64,000 nt of DNA, taken from NCBI GenBank assembly GCA_003537575.1, contig DPRS01000069.1, positions 14,022-78,021 of the forward strand, in the 5' to 3' direction. Shown here one piece after another: positions 18,501-27,694 of this stretch (the stretch's first letter is position 1; every line of letters starts with the position of its first letter). The notes below the pieces were generated by a model. The model was not told the origin of the DNA, did not search any database, and saw nothing but the letters and a program-made list of their open reading frames with translations. A program made the translations under genes and the position numbers. The stretch is from Oxalobacteraceae bacterium (GTDB lineage: Bacteria > Pseudomonadota > Gammaproteobacteria > Burkholderiales > Burkholderiaceae_D).

Positions 18501-19766
18501 TCAAGCTTTCCTGGTTTCGGAAGCATCCAGCACCAGCAGCAGCGCCAGAATCGGAATGTTTTTCAGCACCGGCCCGAACGGGTGCCGCCAATATTCGGGC
18601 AGGAAAATCGTGATGATGACAGTGTAAGAAGCGATCAGTGCCATTTGCAGGCGCCACAGCAAGCGACTCGGCGCCAGCAAGGTCGCCAAGCCCAGTCCGC
18701 AGTCCAGCAGCGCGGCTGCATAGAGCGCAGCGGTCGCGGCAACCCCGTGCAGGCCGACCTGGTTCAGCATGGCGATGCTCTGGTCCATCGGGTAAATCCC
18801 GAGCGACAGTAATCCGGTGACAATCCACACCAGCGCCAGGGCAACACGCATGAGCGGCAGGGTCCAGTCGGCGATCGCCTGTGCCCTCAGCATGTCCGGC
18901 GCCAGCCCCGTGAACCAGGAAGGCGCTGCGCGAGGCGCGCGCCCCAGCAATTGCGCGAACGCGGCCTTATCCGCCACGTTTCCCTCTTCCAGCATGCGCA
19001 GGGAATCCGGCGACAGCACGCTTTGCGGCAGCAGCGCTGCCAGCCTGGCCACCAGGCGCATGGCCGGCAGCAGAAGCGGCAGCCATGCCGGCGGCGGCAG
19101 GTGCATCGCGTCGCGATAGGCTTGCAGCATGGCGCGGTAAGTCATGGCCTTCGGCCCTACCGCCGCAATGTTCTGGCGGTGATGCGTGGCCGAGTTCAGC
19201 AGGCACAGCACGGCGGCACACACATCGTCGATATGGACAGGTTGCAACAACTGGCCACCGTCCCCCGGCAATCCAATCACCGGCAAACTGGCGAGCATGC
19301 GAAAAAATCGGCTGCTGGCGCCGTCGGCACCCACGATCAGCGAAGGACGCAGGATGGTCCAGTCGAGAGCGGATTGCTCCAGACTGGCGTCGGCCTGTCG
19401 CTTGCTGCGCATGTACGGCGTGAACGGTCCCGCCGTCGTGGCACCCAGTGCCGAGATCTGGATGACACGCCTGACCCCGGCCTGTTCGCACGCCTGGAAG
19501 AGCGCAATCGGCGCGTCGCGATGAATGGCATCGAAGCGCCGCGTCTTGCCTTCACTCATCATCCCGACAGCATTAATCACCGCGTCAATGCCGGCCAGGC
19601 GCGGCAGCCAATCATCCTTGTGCACATCCCGCGCATAATCCATCGCCATGTCTGAAGGCAGCGCCGGCACGCGAACGCCGCGCACGACTTCATGCCCTAC
19701 CCCGGCCAGCGCATCGCAGAGATGCCGGCCGATGAAGCCATTCGCTCCGCATACCAGAATTTTCAC
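18501..19766 (-). CDS. SDR (NAD(P)-binding) protein fused to a DoxX-like membrane domain
   Basis: 421 residues. Start is GTG 19766 with an excellent AAAGGAGG upstream; no ATG competes. Residues 1-290 are an atypical SDR of the NmrA/YwnB type: KILVCGANGFIGRHL, INAVGMMSEGKTRRFD, RVIQISALGA and Y(MRSK) in PYMRSKRQAD. Residues 295-421 hold four hydrophobic helices like DoxX quinone-interacting proteins (ALALVWIVTGLLSLG, LLDCGLGLATLLAP). A membrane-bound oxidoreductase acting with quinone is a fair guess. It is followed by the DUF2269 gene and lies behind a palindrome shared with the gbsR-type gene. Confidence 0.9.
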   Translation of the reverse strand: MKILVCGANGFIGRHLCDALAGVGHEVVRGVRVPALPSDMAMDYARDVHKDDWLPRLAGIDAVINAVGMMSEGKTRRFDAIHRDAPIALFQACEQAGVRRVIQISALGATTAGPFTPYMRSKRQADASLEQSALDWTILRPSLIVGADGASSRFFRMLASLPVIGLPGDGGQLLQPVHIDDVCAAVLCLLNSATHHRQNIAAVGPKAMTYRAMLQAYRDAMHLPPPAWLPLLLPAMRLVARLAALLPQSVLSPDSLRMLEEGNVADKAAFAQLLGRAPRAAPSWFTGLAPDMLRAQAIADWTLPLMRVALALVWIVTGLLSLGIYPMDQSIAMLNQVGLHGVAATAALYAAALLDCGLGLATLLAPSRLLWRLQMALIASYTVIITIFLPEYWRHPFGPVLKNIPILALLLVLDASETRKA

Positions 19767-19830
19767 ATTGCCTCCTTTGCGGGAATCCGCACGTCAGCAG
19801 ACTTGTCGAACCCAATCCAAGATTTTTGCA

Positions 19831-19850
19831 ATTTCAGTAAAGACAGAAAT
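19831..19850. promoter_or_regulatory. Operator-like palindrome before the SDR-DoxX gene
   Basis: ATTTCAGTAAAGACAGAAAT is an interrupted inverted repeat (half-site ATTTCnGT). Read on the other strand it matches 18 of 20 positions of the site before the GbsR-type gene (20452-20471). It lies 64 bp upstream of the GTG start of the SDR-DoxX gene, between it and the regulator. Likely the binding site of that regulator (inference). Confidence 0.7.
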
Positions 19851-19866
19851 ACCAGGGCAAAAATTT

Positions 19867-20427
19867 TTATGCCGGTTCTTCTGGCTGCCGGTCTCCGGCA
19901 CGCGCCTCTCCCCGCACAAATTTCTGCACCGTCGCCCCCATTTTCAACAGCTTCATGAGCGTTGCCGGTTCCAGTCGCAGCATCTCATCGGTCCAGGATG
20001 TCAGGGTTTCCATCAAGGCTAGGGTTTGCCGGATGCGCTCTTGCGCCGCCTTGTCCTCTTGCGGCAGATCCGGGCTGGTCAGGCATTCGCGCAGCGTGAA
20101 AATCGTCGGGTCCAGTTCGCGCGTCTTGCGTTCCCTGACGATGGTGCGGAACAATTCCCACATATCTAGAGAAGTCTCGAAGTGGTCGCGCCGGTCACCC
20201 ATGAGGTGGGCTAGCTTGACCAGCTTCCAGTTTTGCAATTCCTTCAGGCTGGTCGAGACGTTCGAGCGCGCCACGCCTAAGGTCTCGGCAATTTCCTCGG
20301 CATTCATCGGCTTGCCGGTGATATATAGCAAGGCATGGATCTGGCTGACGGTGCGGTTCACTCCCCAGCGCGATCCCATTTCACCCCAGTGCAGTACAAA
20401 TTTTTGCGAGATTGGCGTCAGTTTCAT
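19867..20427 (-). CDS. GbsR/MarR-type transcriptional regulator
   Basis: 186 residues, ATG 20427. A winged helix occupies about residues 15-95: SRWGVNRTVSQIHALLYITGKPMNAEEIAETLGVARSNVSTSLKELQNWKLV, as in the GbsR branch (COG1510) of MarR-like regulators, with VGDRRDHFE-type wing (LMGDRRDHFETS). The C-terminal part is helical and probably dimerises. It is transcribed in the same direction as the SDR-DoxX/DUF2269 pair, 100 bp ahead of it. Two near-identical palindromes, one before this gene and one before the pair, point to autoregulation and control of the pair. Confidence 0.9.
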   Translation of the reverse strand: MKLTPISQKFVLHWGEMGSRWGVNRTVSQIHALLYITGKPMNAEEIAETLGVARSNVSTSLKELQNWKLVKLAHLMGDRRDHFETSLDMWELFRTIVRERKTRELDPTIFTLRECLTSPDLPQEDKAAQERIRQTLALMETLTSWTDEMLRLEPATLMKLLKMGATVQKFVRGEARAGDRQPEEPA

Positions 20428-20451
20428 AGGGCCAGAATAGAGTTTTCCAAA

Positions 20452-20471
20452 ATTTCTGTCAATACTGAAAT
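20452..20471. promoter_or_regulatory. Operator-like palindrome before the GbsR-type regulator gene
   Basis: ATTTCTGTCAATACTGAAAT, an inverted repeat with the same half-sites as 19831-19850, 24 bp upstream of the regulator start and so within its probable promoter. Strongly suggests negative autoregulation. Confidence 0.7.
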
Positions 20472-20557
20472 AAATGAAATATTGAGCCCGATCCAGCGTA
20501 GTCTTGATTTAATGCAATCCTCTACCGTCCCGACTGTCATTCCTTTGACAAAACTCT

Positions 20558-20563
20558 TATAAT
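20558..20563 (+). promoter_or_regulatory. Possible argF -10 element
   Basis: TATAAT on the plus strand 62 bp before argF. No good -35 lies at 16-18 bp; a nearby TTGACA (20545-20550) is too close to pair with it. Tentative. Confidence 0.35.
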
Positions 20564-20588
20564 TGAAGCAGTTACAGACACAACTTAT

Positions 20589-20618
20589 CGGCGGCAGGCG
20601 CCACCCTTGCCGCCGTTT
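20589..20618 (+). promoter_or_regulatory. Hairpin in the argF leader just before the start codon
   Basis: CGGCGGCA (20589-20596) pairs perfectly with TGCCGCCG (20608-20615), with an 11-nt loop, and TTT follows. The hairpin ends ten bases before the argF ATG, where no Shine-Dalgarno is visible. It may influence translation or act as a weak attenuator. Confidence 0.5.
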
Positions 20619-20624
20619 CTATTT

Positions 20625-21539
20625 ATGGCAATCAAACACTTTCTGCAGTTTTCTGATTTCACGCTCGACGAGTTCGAGTATGTGATGGGACGCGCGCGCA
20701 TCATCAAGCAAAAGTTCAAGAATTACGAACCGCACCCCACGCTAGCCGACCGCACCCTGGTGATGGTGTTCGAGAAAAACTCGACGCGCACCCGTTTGTC
20801 CTTCGAAGCCGGCATGCACCAGATGGGCGGCGCAGCGATTTATCTGAACACCCGCGACAGTCAGCTCGGCCGCGGCGAACCGGTCGAAGATGCCGCGCAA
20901 GTCATGTCGCGCATGTGCGACGTGATCATGATCCGTACCTTCGGCCAGGAGATCATCGAGCGCTTTGCCAGGCATTCGCGCGTACCGGTCATCAATGGCC
21001 TGACCAACGAGCATCATCCCTGCCAGGTGCTGGCCGATGTCTTCACCTACATCGAGCACCGCGGCTCGATCACCGGCAAGACCGTGGCCTGGGTGGGCGA
21101 CGCCAACAACATGCTGTACTCCTGGTTGCAGGCAGCCCAGGTATTCGGTTTCCATGTCAACGTCTCGACGCCGGCGGGATACCCGATCGACCAGTCGCTG
21201 GTGGCGCCGGACAACCAGCGCTATACCTTCTTTGCCAATCCTTCCGATGCCTGCCAGGATGCCGATCTCGTCACCACCGATGTCTGGACCAGCATGGGTT
21301 TCGAGGAAGAAAACGCTGCGCGCCTGAAAGCTTTCGACGGCTGGATCGTCGATGCCGCCAAGATGAAGCGCGCGCGTCCCGACGTCCTGTTCATGCACTG
21401 CCTGCCGGCGCACCGCGGCGAGGAAGTAGCGGCCGAAGTCATCGACGGCCCGCAATCGGTGGTGTGGGATGAAGCTGAAAACCGCCTGCACGTGCAAAAG
21501 GCCCTGCTGGAATTCCTGGTGCTGGGCAGGCTCGCTTAG
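20625..21539 (+). CDS. argF: Ornithine carbamoyltransferase
   Basis: 304 residues, start ATG 20625 (MAIKHFLQF); an upstream start at 20607 lies inside the leader hairpin and is rejected. Carbamoyl-phosphate motif KNSTRTR, HHPCQVLAD, ornithine-site residues DVWTSMG and HCLPAHRGEEV are all present. It converts ornithine and carbamoyl phosphate to citrulline. argG follows after 75 bp, giving two consecutive steps of arginine synthesis, probably in one transcript. Confidence 0.96.
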   Translation: MAIKHFLQFSDFTLDEFEYVMGRARIIKQKFKNYEPHPTLADRTLVMVFEKNSTRTRLSFEAGMHQMGGAAIYLNTRDSQLGRGEPVEDAAQVMSRMCDVIMIRTFGQEIIERFARHSRVPVINGLTNEHHPCQVLADVFTYIEHRGSITGKTVAWVGDANNMLYSWLQAAQVFGFHVNVSTPAGYPIDQSLVAPDNQRYTFFANPSDACQDADLVTTDVWTSMGFEEENAARLKAFDGWIVDAAKMKRARPDVLFMHCLPAHRGEEVAAEVIDGPQSVVWDEAENRLHVQKALLEFLVLGRLA

Positions 21540-21548
21540 TTAGCTTAG

Positions 21549-22955
<1,407 letters not shown>

Positions 22956-22986
22956 GTACAACTATCTCACTATCAGACACGACAAC

Positions 22987-23301
22987 ATGAGCACTCAATT
23001 CGACCACGTCAGCGTCATCAAGAAAGCCAACATTTACTTTGACGGCAAATGCGTTTCGCATTCGGTGATTTTCTCCGACGGCACGAAAAAAACCCTCGGC
23101 GTGATTTTCCCTTCGAAGCTGACATTTACTACCGGCGCGCCGGAAATCATGGAAATCAATGGTGGCAAATGCCGCGTGCTGCTGGCAGCTGGCGGCGACT
23201 GGAAAACCTACGAAGCCGGCCAGCGTTTTGAAGTGCCGGGCAATTCCAGCTTCGATATCGAAACCCTGGAAACGCTCGATTACGTCTGCCACTTCGGCTG
23301 A
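22987..23301 (+). CDS. ppnP: Pyrimidine/purine nucleoside phosphorylase (UPF0345)
   Basis: 104 residues, ATG 22987. A small cupin-type beta-barrel: [40 protein letters not shown] [11 protein letters not shown] and the terminal DYVCHFG are typical of PpnP/YaiE, which splits a range of nucleosides with phosphate. It is close behind argG (31 bp) and could be cotranscribed. Its 3' flank shares a hairpin with the convergent murB gene. Confidence 0.93.
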   Translation: MSTQFDHVSVIKKANIYFDGKCVSHSVIFSDGTKKTLGVIFPSKLTFTTGAPEIMEINGGKCRVLLAAGGDWKTYEAGQRFEVPGNSSFDIETLETLDYVCHFG

Positions 23302-23315
23302 TTCGCGGCTGATTC

Positions 23316-23352
23316 AAAAACGGGCTGGTTGGCAGTCGATTGAGCCAGCCCG
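23316..23352 (-). terminator. Probable rho-independent terminator of murB
   Basis: On the minus strand CGGGCTGG pairs with CCAGCCCG across a 16-nt loop, then TTTTTG follows. On the plus strand the same hairpin follows ppnP but has no T-run. Confidence 0.7.
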
Positions 23353-23362
23353 TCATTATCAA

Positions 23363-23404
23363 CACGTCATAGGCAGCACGTAGTAGCCAGCACATCATAG
23401 CTGG
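23363..23404. repeat. Three degenerate 14-bp tandem repeats
   Basis: CACGTCATAGGCAG, CACGTAGTAGCCAG and CACATCATAGCTGG follow one another with no gap between ppnP and murB. Each differs from the others in 3-5 positions. Probably local slippage; role unknown. Confidence 0.7.
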
Positions 23405-23426
23405 ATTGGGACAACAGTCCTCAGTC

Positions 23427-24455
23427 TCAGACGATGACCGGCTCCGGCTCGATTTGCACGCCAAAGCGGGCCTGCACATCTTCCTGTATCTTTCGCGCCA
23501 GGTTCAGCATGTCCTGGCCGGATGCCCCGCCGCGGTTCACCAGCACCAGGGCCTGCTTTTCATAGACGCCTGCCGCCCCCAGGCTCTTGCCTTTCCAGCC
23601 GCACTGCTCGATCAGCCAACCGGCGGCGAGCTTGTAGCTGCCGTCAGGCTGGGCATAGCTGACCAGTTGCGGATAGCGCTCCAGCAAGGCATGGCGCTGC
23701 TGCGCCGGCACCACCGGATTCTTGAAAAAGCTGCCGGCATTGCCGATCACGGCCGGATCGGGCAATTTGCGGCTGCGAATGGCGATAACGGCATTGCTGA
23801 TATCGGCCGCGCCAGGATGATCAAGCCTGCGCGCCGCCAGCTCCTGACTTAATTCCGCATAGCGCAGATTGGGCTGCCACTGTTTCGGCAGCGCGAAGGT
23901 CACATCCAGAATGACCGCCCGTCCGCGCAAGGCTTGCTTGAAAACACTGTCGCGGTAGCCGAATGCGCAGGCAGCCTTGTCCAGGCTCGACACTTCGCCG
24001 CTCTCCAGGTCGAGCACGGTCGCGCAATGGAAACAATCCTTGAGCTCCGCTCCATACGCGCCGATATTCTGGATCGGCGCAGCACCGACGCTACCGGGAA
24101 TCAGCGAAAGGTTTTCCAGCCCACCGAGGCCGTGGGCCAGCGTCCATAGAACAAACTGGTGCCAGTTCTCCCCGCTGGCTGCCTTCACATAAGTTGCATG
24201 GTCATCCTCACCAGTGATGGCAATACCTTTCATGCACATGTGCAATACCACACCGGCAAAGTCGCCTGTCAGCAGAATATTACTGCCGCCGCCGAGCACC
24301 AGGCGCGGCAAACCGGCCAATTCAGCTGAAGCATTTACTTTCAGTAACATCTCTAGTGAATCGATTGTTACATAACGTTTCGCAGTAGCATGAATACCAA
24401 AAGTATTATGGTCTTGCAAAGGGAAATCGGATTGAATAACGGAAACGTCTATCAT
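23427..24455 (-). CDS. murB: UDP-N-acetylenolpyruvoylglucosamine reductase
   Basis: 342 residues from ATG 24455; a TTG nine bases earlier is in frame but has no advantage. FAD-binding type MurB, E. coli-like: HNTFGIHATAKRY, LVLGGGSNILLTGDF, IPGSVGAAPIQNIGAYGAE, the catalytic GYRDSVFK region, and FFKNPVV with AGWLIEQCGWKG. It makes UDP-N-acetylmuramate from the enolpyruvyl precursor using NADPH. Divergent from yajQ. Confidence 0.96.
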   Translation of the reverse strand: MIDVSVIQSDFPLQDHNTFGIHATAKRYVTIDSLEMLLKVNASAELAGLPRLVLGGGSNILLTGDFAGVVLHMCMKGIAITGEDDHATYVKAASGENWHQFVLWTLAHGLGGLENLSLIPGSVGAAPIQNIGAYGAELKDCFHCATVLDLESGEVSSLDKAACAFGYRDSVFKQALRGRAVILDVTFALPKQWQPNLRYAELSQELAARRLDHPGAADISNAVIAIRSRKLPDPAVIGNAGSFFKNPVVPAQQRHALLERYPQLVSYAQPDGSYKLAAGWLIEQCGWKGKSLGAAGVYEKQALVLVNRGGASGQDMLNLARKIQEDVQARFGVQIEPEPVIV

Positions 24456-24647
24456 AGGAGGCAAATTATAGTCGCAATATAGTGACAGGCGGACTTTGCG
24501 ACATTGCCTCTCAGCTTCATTGATTTACTATAATTTTCAACAAGACAACTCTAGTCAGGGATTGACGAGTTGGTTAGAATTGCCACTTGAATAATATGCA
24601 ATAACCGCGGCCTGCTGCTCTACCGCCGCTTACAAGGATTAAAAGTC

Positions 24648-25133
24648 ATGCCTTCATTTGATGTTGTTTCCGAAGCAAACCTGGTGGAAGTAAAAAACGC
24701 CGTGGACCAGGCAAACAAGGAAATTTCAACCCGTTTCGATTTCAAGGGAAGCGACGCGCGCGTCGAGCAAAAGGAACGCGAGTTGACGGCCTATGCCGAC
24801 TCGGAATTCCAGCTGAATCAGTTGCGCGATGTGCTTATGGCCAAGATGACCAAGCGCAATGTCGACGTGCGCTTCATGGACAACGGCAAAATTGAAAAAA
24901 TCGGTGGCGACAAGGTCAAGCAAGTCATCAAGATCAGAAATGGCATCGAATCCGATGCCGCAAAGAAAATTGTCCGCATCGTCAAGGATAGCAAGATCAA
25001 GGTACAAGCCAGCATCCAGGGTGAAGCCGTGCGCATCAATGGCGCCAAGCGCGACGATCTGCAGGCGACCATCGCCCTGCTGAAGAAGGATGTGACCGAC
25101 CTGCCGCTGGAATTCAACAATTTCCGCGATTAG
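24648..25133 (+). CDS. yajQ: YajQ family nucleotide-binding protein
   Basis: 161 residues, ATG 24648 with AAGGA upstream. Full-length Yaj[36 protein letters not shown] at the start and [13 protein letters not shown] at the end, two ferredoxin-like domains. Members bind nucleotides, and some act as cyclic-di-GMP effectors that work with a transcription factor. Whether this one binds cyclic-di-GMP cannot be told from sequence. The next gene starts one base after its stop. Confidence 0.95.
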   Translation: MPSFDVVSEANLVEVKNAVDQANKEISTRFDFKGSDARVEQKERELTAYADSEFQLNQLRDVLMAKMTKRNVDVRFMDNGKIEKIGGDKVKQVIKIRNGIESDAAKKIVRIVKDSKIKVQASIQGEAVRINGAKRDDLQATIALLKKDVTDLPLEFNNFRD

Positions 25134-25134
25134 C

Positions 25135-25485
25135 ATGACTGATTCCTGGGAGAGTATCATGCCGCGCTACCGCTTCCCCGCTTCCATCCTGCCTGCCATG
25201 GCAGAACCGGCGAGCCGGGGCGATGGCCGGCCTGTGCCCGTCCAGTGCGCGCTGGAAGTGCAATTCCCGCATATTCTCTCGGCCATTCAGGCACTATGGG
25301 GTTTCAAGGAGTTGAATACCTACTTCACCAAGCTGACCATCGACGAGCGCGGCGGGCGCGCCGGCTTCCCGCCGGAAGTCTGGGATGAGATTCATACCTT
25401 GCTGCGCCTGCATCAGGAAATCCTGCCGGAACCTCTGTTCGCCACGAATATCTCCCGCCATGCGCTTGACTTCCGTATCAGCTAG
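25135..25485 (+). CDS. Conserved-looking protein of unknown function
   Basis: 116 residues, ATG 25135, directly behind yajQ and overlapping the next gene by 26 nt. The centre reads VQCALEVQFPHILSAIQALWGFKELNTYFTKLTIDERGGRAGFPPEVWDEIHTLLRLHQ, a soluble alpha-helical sequence with no signal peptide or known motif. Codon use matches the neighbours and the ends fit tightly between two real genes, so I believe it is coding. I do not recognise the family. Confidence 0.8.
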   Translation: MTDSWESIMPRYRFPASILPAMAEPASRGDGRPVPVQCALEVQFPHILSAIQALWGFKELNTYFTKLTIDERGGRAGFPPEVWDEIHTLLRLHQEILPEPLFATNISRHALDFRIS

Positions 25486-26101
25486 CCTGCTGGCCTGCCT
25501 GTCCTGGGCTGGCTGCGCCGTCGCCGCCGACATCGATCTGGTCGGCGTTTTTCCCGGCAAAGCCGTTTTGGTGGTCAATGGCGGCAATCCCAAGACCTAT
25601 ACGGTCGGCAATACCGTCCTCGGCAATATCAGGCTGACCGGCGTCGACAGCGCATCGGCAACCCTGGAAGAAAACGGCAAGCGGCAGACCCTGCAGCTCG
25701 GCGAACATTTCAACCGTGCCGCACCTTCCGGCCCGGCCAGCGTCACGCTGCACCCGGACAGCCAGGGCCATTACATCACGCAAGGACAGATCAACGGCGG
25801 CACGGTACGCATGCTGGTCGATACCGGCGCCAGCATGATCGCCCTGCCAGCCAGCGACGCCGCGCGCCTGGGGATCGATTACCGGAAGGGCCAGCTCGGT
25901 TATTCCAGCACGGCCAACGGCGTCAAGCCGGTGTACCGGGTCACGCTCGATACGGTCAGGATCGGCACCATCCAATTGAATCAGGTCGACGCCACCGTGC
26001 ATGAAAGTGGCTTGCCGATCATCCTGCTCGGCATGTCTTTCCTCAACCGCACCGAAATCCGCCGCGAGAGCGGACTCCTGACTCTCTCCAAGCGTTATTA
26101 A
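25460..26101 (+). CDS. Exported retropepsin-like aspartic protease (TIGR02281 type)
   Basis: 213 residues from ATG 25460. A signal peptide covers about the first 23 residues (ASLLACLSWAGCAVAA). The second half has the single-domain pepsin fold: active-site MLVDTGASMIALP (Asp-Thr-Gly), a central Y-rich strand, and ILLGMSFLNRTEI as the hydrophobic-Gly companion motif. Such proteins must dimerise to make an active site. Periplasmic location is expected; substrates are unknown. Starts inside the preceding gene, so the two are probably cotranscribed with yajQ. Confidence 0.9.
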   Translation: MRLTSVSASLLACLSWAGCAVAADIDLVGVFPGKAVLVVNGGNPKTYTVGNTVLGNIRLTGVDSASATLEENGKRQTLQLGEHFNRAAPSGPASVTLHPDSQGHYITQGQINGGTVRMLVDTGASMIALPASDAARLGIDYRKGQLGYSSTANGVKPVYRVTLDTVRIGTIQLNQVDATVHESGLPIILLGMSFLNRTEIRRESGLLTLSKRY

Positions 26102-26133
26102 TCCACGGTTTCCGCGCAGGCTGCGGCCGGATT

Positions 26134-26166
26134 AAAAAAGAAAATGGGCACGGTAATCCGTGCCCA
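26134..26166 (-). terminator. Rho-independent terminator of aroG
   Basis: TGGGCACGG (26145-26153) pairs perfectly with CCGTGCCCA (26158-26166) across TAAT. On the minus strand the hairpin is followed by TTTTCTTTTTT. It also lies 43 bp after the plus-strand protease gene, but lacks a T-run in that direction. Confidence 0.85.
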
Positions 26167-26230
26167 CTGGGCGCCTACAAGGAATGAACCCCGAAGAAAG
26201 AACCACGCCTCCTTGGGCGTGGCTTATTCT

Positions 26231-27304
26231 TCAGACTTCTTCTTTGGCTTCTTCCTGCAGGCGGCGCTGCTTGACCGCTTCGGCCAAGCCTTGGAGCACG
26301 CCCAGGCTTTGCTCCCAGTTGATGCAGCCGTCGGTAACCGACTGGCCGTACACCAGTTCCTTGCCTTCCACGAGATCTTGGCGGCCTTCCACCAGGTTCG
26401 ATTCGACCATCACGCCGACGATACGAGTGTCGCCCCTGGCAATCTGGCCGGCGATATCAGCGCACACCGGCACCTGGTTTTCCGGCTTCTTCGAACTGTT
26501 GGCGTGCGATGCATCGATCATCAGACGCGATGCCAGGCCATTGCTGGCGATTCCTTGGCAGGCGGCTTCCACGCTGGCGGCATCGTAGTTCGGCGCCTTG
26601 CCGCCGCGCAGGATGATATGGCAATCTTCGTTGCCGGCAGTGGAAACGATCGCCGAATGGCCACCCTTGGTCACCGACAGGAAATGATGCGGCTGCGAGG
26701 CCGCCTTGATGGCGTCGACGGCAATCTTGATGTTGCCGTCGGTGCCGTTCTTGAAGCCGACCGGGCATGACAGGCCGGAAGCCAGTTCTCGGTGCACTTG
26801 CGATTCGGTGGTGCGAGCGCCGATCGCGCCCCAGCTGATCAGGTCGGCAAAATACTGCGGGCTGATCACGTCGAGGAATTCGGTGCCGGCCGGGACTCCC
26901 AGCTCATTGATCCTGACCAGCAGTTCACGCGCCATGCGCAGGCCGTCATTGATGCGGAAGCTGTGATCCATGTACGGGTCGTTGATCAGGCCTTTCCAGC
27001 CGACGGTGGTACGCGGCTTTTCGAAATACACGCGCATGACGACTTCGAGTTCGCCGGCAAAACGCTCGCGCGCCTTCACCAGAAGGTTGGCGTATTCCAT
27101 CGCCGCCTTCGGGTCATGGATGGAGCAGGGGCCGATGACCACCATCACGCGGTCATCCTGGCCATGCAGGATGCGATGTAGGGCGGTGCGCGCATTGGCG
27201 ACTACTTCACCGACCTTGGCCGAGCACGGAAACTCGCGAATCAGGTGCGAGGGTGGTGTCAATTCTTTCAATTCTCGGATCCTCAGATCGTCAGTGCGCG
27301 GCAT
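26231..27304 (-). CDS. aroG: 3-deoxy-7-phosphoheptulonate synthase (DAHP synthase, class I)
   Basis: 357 residues, ATG 27304. E. coli AroG/F/H type: VVIGPCSIHDPKAAMEYA, MRVYFEKPRTTVGWKGLINDP, GARTTESQVHRELASGL, FKNGTDGNIKIAVDA, and the metal-binding MIDASHANSSKKPENQ. It condenses phosphoenolpyruvate and erythrose 4-phosphate in the first step of aromatic synthesis. Which amino acid inhibits it cannot be fixed by eye. A terminator follows. Confidence 0.95.
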   Translation of the reverse strand: MPRTDDLRIRELKELTPPSHLIREFPCSAKVGEVVANARTALHRILHGQDDRVMVVIGPCSIHDPKAAMEYANLLVKARERFAGELEVVMRVYFEKPRTTVGWKGLINDPYMDHSFRINDGLRMARELLVRINELGVPAGTEFLDVISPQYFADLISWGAIGARTTESQVHRELASGLSCPVGFKNGTDGNIKIAVDAIKAASQPHHFLSVTKGGHSAIVSTAGNEDCHIILRGGKAPNYDAASVEAACQGIASNGLASRLMIDASHANSSKKPENQVPVCADIAGQIARGDTRIVGVMVESNLVEGRQDLVEGKELVYGQSVTDGCINWEQSLGVLQGLAEAVKQRRLQEEAKEEV

Positions 27305-27330
27305 CTTTTGCTCCTAAAGTAAGAATTCAT

Positions 27331-27421
27331 GTTGGGGACAGAGTACCGCTCAACTTTAATCAGTTGGGGACAGAGTACCGCTTTGCTTAACTCTGTCCCA
27401 CAATTGCAAGAACGCTGTCCC
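27331..27421. repeat. REP-like extragenic repeat with direct and inverted copies
   Basis: GTTGGGGACAGAGTACCGCT occurs at 27331-27350 and again at 27363-27382. ACTCTGTCCCA (27390-27400) is the inverse of its core, and a shorter inverse CTGTCCCA ends at 27421. The second copy and the inverse can fold into a hairpin. Such GGGGACAGAGTA/ACTCTGTCCC repeats often accompany REP-associated IS200-type transposases, but no transposase is present here. Confidence 0.75.
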
Positions 27422-27439
27422 AAAAAAAGGGGAAACAAA

Positions 27440-27465
27440 AAAACCGCCATCACTGGCGGTTTTTT
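27440..27465. terminator. Bidirectional rho-independent terminator
   Basis: CCGCCA (27444-27449) pairs with TGGCGG (27454-27459) across TCAC, flanked by A-run on the left and TTTTTT on the right. It can stop transcripts in both directions; for the minus strand it is a second barrier after tldD. Confidence 0.8.
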
Positions 27466-27650
27466 CAGAAATCGGTTTAAGCTTTTTTATTCGCGCGCTT
27501 ACCGCTTTTCCACCGCCGTTGGGCTGGAATAGCTAAAGTAAAACCAGAAGTAAAAGCGTGCGAGTTTCATCGAGATTACCAAAATATTCGCTGATAGGGA
27601 AATATTGCTACAAATCGGGCCAAATGGCAAGTTCATGCCTGATTTTTACA

Positions 27651-27678
27651 AAAAACGTCCGGACCTGCACCCGGACGC
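27651..27678 (-). terminator. Rho-independent terminator of tldD
   Basis: On the minus strand, 17 bp after the tldD stop, CGTCCGG pairs with CCGGACG across an 8-nt loop and TTTTTTG follows. Confidence 0.85.
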
Positions 27679-27694
27679 TGTGCTTCTGCTTCTA

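Larger units (their letters stand above)
27305..27694. other. 390-bp gene-free region between aroG and tldD
   Basis: It holds the aroG promoter side, a REP-like repeat (27331-27421), a bidirectional hairpin terminator (27440-27465) and the tldD terminator (27651-27678). I see no gene in it. Confidence 0.7.

Noticed and set aside
20545..20563. TTGACA and TATAAT close together before argF
   Set aside because: They are separated by only 7 bp, so they cannot form one sigma-70 promoter; only the -10 was kept, at low confidence.
27331..27421. CRISPR-like array
   Set aside because: Only two direct copies 12 bp apart with inverted cores; spacing and structure are those of a REP-type element, and there are no cas genes.
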